DNA of 14,436 nt, taken from an uncultured Clostridia bacterium (GTDB lineage Bacteria > Bacillota > Clostridia > TANB77 > CAG-508). The stretch spans positions 1 through 14,436 of the forward strand of contig CATJZH010000076.1 in the NCBI GenBank assembly GCA_949746285.1. The letters run 5' to 3'. Numbering within the stretch: the first letter of the stretch is position 1; the number at the start of each line of letters is the position of its first letter. Shown one piece after another: positions 13,494-14,436 of the stretch. The translations under genes and the position numbers were made by a program. The notes under the pieces were generated by a model, which saw only the letters and a list, made by a program, of their open reading frames with translations, was not told the origin of the DNA and ran no database searches.

Positions 13494-14303
13494 ATGAATT
13501 TTGATGAATTTGTAAGAAACTATAACGGAAAAGCTGTCGATTATGATGGTGGCTATGGTGTTCAATGTGTAGACTTAATTAAGTTATATGCTGATAAAGT
13601 TTTCAATTTAAAATTTGGTAAATTTGGAGATGCACACGCATATTACGATAATTTTGAGAATATAAAGACTTTAAGAGACAACTTTGATAAGATACCTAAC
13701 ACACCTAAGTTCGTACCTCAAAAAGGTGATATAATAGTTTGGAATAAAAACAGAGGCGGAGGATGTGGACATATTGCAATTTGTAATGGTATAGGAACAA
13801 CAGGATATTTTTGTAGTTATGACCAAAACTGGAATGGAAAAAAAGCAATGCAGTTAGTAAAACATTCATATTCAAATGTATATGGTGTGTTAAGACCTAA
13901 AAAGCAATCTAAAATAAATGGAAAATTGAATTTAAGTTATCAAGTTCACATTCAAAATATAGGATGGCAAGAGTGTATGGAAAACGGACAAGTAGCAGGT
14001 ACAGAAGGACAAGGTTTAAGAATAGAAGCCATAAAAATATTTGCAGATATTCCAATTCAATATAGAGTACACATTCAAGACAAAGGTTGGTCGAATTATG
14101 TACCTAACGGTTGTTTATCTGGAACTGTTGGAGAAGGAAAGAGAATAGAAGCTATTGAAATAATTAGTTCTAGAAATACTATAAAAGCTCAAGCTCACGT
14201 TGAAAATATAGGCTGGCAAAAAGAAGTTCAAGCAACTCATATCAAAATTGGTACAGAAGCAAAGTCATTAAGGTTAGAAGCTTTGAAGCTAGAATTTATA
14301 TAA
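13494..14303 (+). CDS. Endolysin: CHAP amidase with three ChW repeats
   Basis: The product is 269 residues from ATG 13494, which lies one base after the TAG of the preceding gene. The N-terminal CHAP cysteine peptidase/amidase domain covers about residues 1-137. The catalytic cysteine is Cys25 in YGVQCVDL, the histidine is His93 in GCGHIAI, and the polar partner is probably Asn112 in DQNW. Three C-terminal ChW (clostridial hydrophobic W) repeats follow at about 147-182, 189-224 and 231-267, each with a central Gly-Trp (157-158, 198-199, 240-241) and an R-I-E-A or R-L-E-A end. ChW repeats are known in clostridial wall-binding proteins and point to a clostridial host. The enzyme should cut peptidoglycan at the end of the cycle, after holin action. 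There is no signal peptide. Confidence 0.92.
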   Translation: MNFDEFVRNYNGKAVDYDGGYGVQCVDLIKLYADKVFNLKFGKFGDAHAYYDNFENIKTLRDNFDKIPNTPKFVPQKGDIIVWNKNRGGGCGHIAICNGIGTTGYFCSYDQNWNGKKAMQLVKHSYSNVYGVLRPKKQSKINGKLNLSYQVHIQNIGWQECMENGQVAGTEGQGLRIEAIKIFADIPIQYRVHIQDKGWSNYVPNGCLSGTVGEGKRIEAIEIISSRNTIKAQAHVENIGWQKEVQATHIKIGTEAKSLRLEALKLEFI

Positions 14304-14381
14304 CATAGCATACACAAAAAACAACTTATATACATAAAATTTTGTAGTATTACAATTGATGTGAAACAAAATAAATAAAAA

Positions 14382-14415
14382 TTGAATAAGTGATTCAAAT
14401 CATATATAATTGAAT
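14382..14415 (+). promoter_or_regulatory. Vegetative promoter with overlapping palindrome
   Basis: TTGAAT (14382-14387), a 17-nt spacer, and TATAAT (14405-14410) form a strong sigma-70/sigma-A-type promoter that would fire rightward out of the window. TTGAAT-AAGTG-ATTCAA (14382-14398) is a perfect 6-bp inverted repeat covering the -35 box, and a third TTGAAT half-site follows at 14410-14415. A repressor bound here would block the promoter. The stretch 14304-14381 has no gene or convincing terminator that I can see. Confidence 0.6.
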
Positions 14416-14436
14416 TTGCGAAAAAACCATTATATA

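Noticed and set aside
14304..14360. Terminator after the endolysin (ACAAAA...TTTTGT)
   Set aside because: The arms are short and AT-only with a loop of about 20 nt; too weak to call.
1..14436. tRNA genes, CRISPR arrays or diversity-generating repeats
   Set aside because: None seen: no cloverleaf-like sequence with a CCA end, no spaced direct repeats apart from the coding repeats in the tape measure gene.

Overview
The window is an AT-rich late-gene segment of a siphovirus or prophage that infects a low-GC Gram-positive host, most likely a clostridial-type Firmicute. The evidence is consensus Shine-Dalgarno (SD) sites of the AAGGAGG type, AGA-dominated arginine usage, an HK97-type head-to-tail gene order, an SPP1-type holin, and an endolysin with three clostridial ChW repeats. 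TAA, TAG and TGA all act as stops, so there is no sign of stop-codon recoding.

Layout on the plus strand: 3' end of a scaffold gene (1-570); major capsid protein (588-1607); small Lys/Glu/Ala-rich protein (1618-1977); head-tail connector (1995-2336); head closure protein (2333-2701); HK97-gp10-like protein (2710-3243); tail completion protein (3249-3668); tail tube (3676-4131); tail assembly chaperones with apparent ribosomal frameshifting (4169-4909); tape measure with four 126-bp repeats (4891-8190); DUF6711-like distal tail protein (8860-9264); large tail/host-interaction protein with a C-terminal S74 self-cleaving chaperone (9273-12221); small fibre-like protein (12221-12802). A lysis cassette follows: coiled-coil membrane protein, holin, Acb2/Tad1-like nucleotide-sequestering protein and CHAP-ChW endolysin (12814-14303). 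A strong promoter with a palindrome at 14382-14410 points out of the window. One minus-strand cargo gene, an FxLYD-type membrane protein broken by an in-frame TAA (8279-8719), sits between tape measure and distal tail gene and carries its own terminator.

The most remarkable observation concerns translation starts. Six genes have no ATG, GTG or TTG at the position set by their SD site and by protein homology: capsid, tail completion, tail tube, tape measure, distal tail protein and large tail protein. Each has AGG there, always preceded by A. In two the AGG directly follows an in-frame stop, and in two more a stop lies 2 to 5 codons upstream, so no upstream start is possible. The neighbouring genes use ordinary ATG with the same SD geometry. 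Most of the six are core virion proteins, which suggests a dedicated initiation mechanism, perhaps an altered initiator tRNA encoded elsewhere. That mechanism is inference; the AGG pattern is read directly from the sequence.

A second anomaly is in the tail chaperone region, where restoring a continuous protein needs a -1 shift followed by a +1 shift at a CGG codon.
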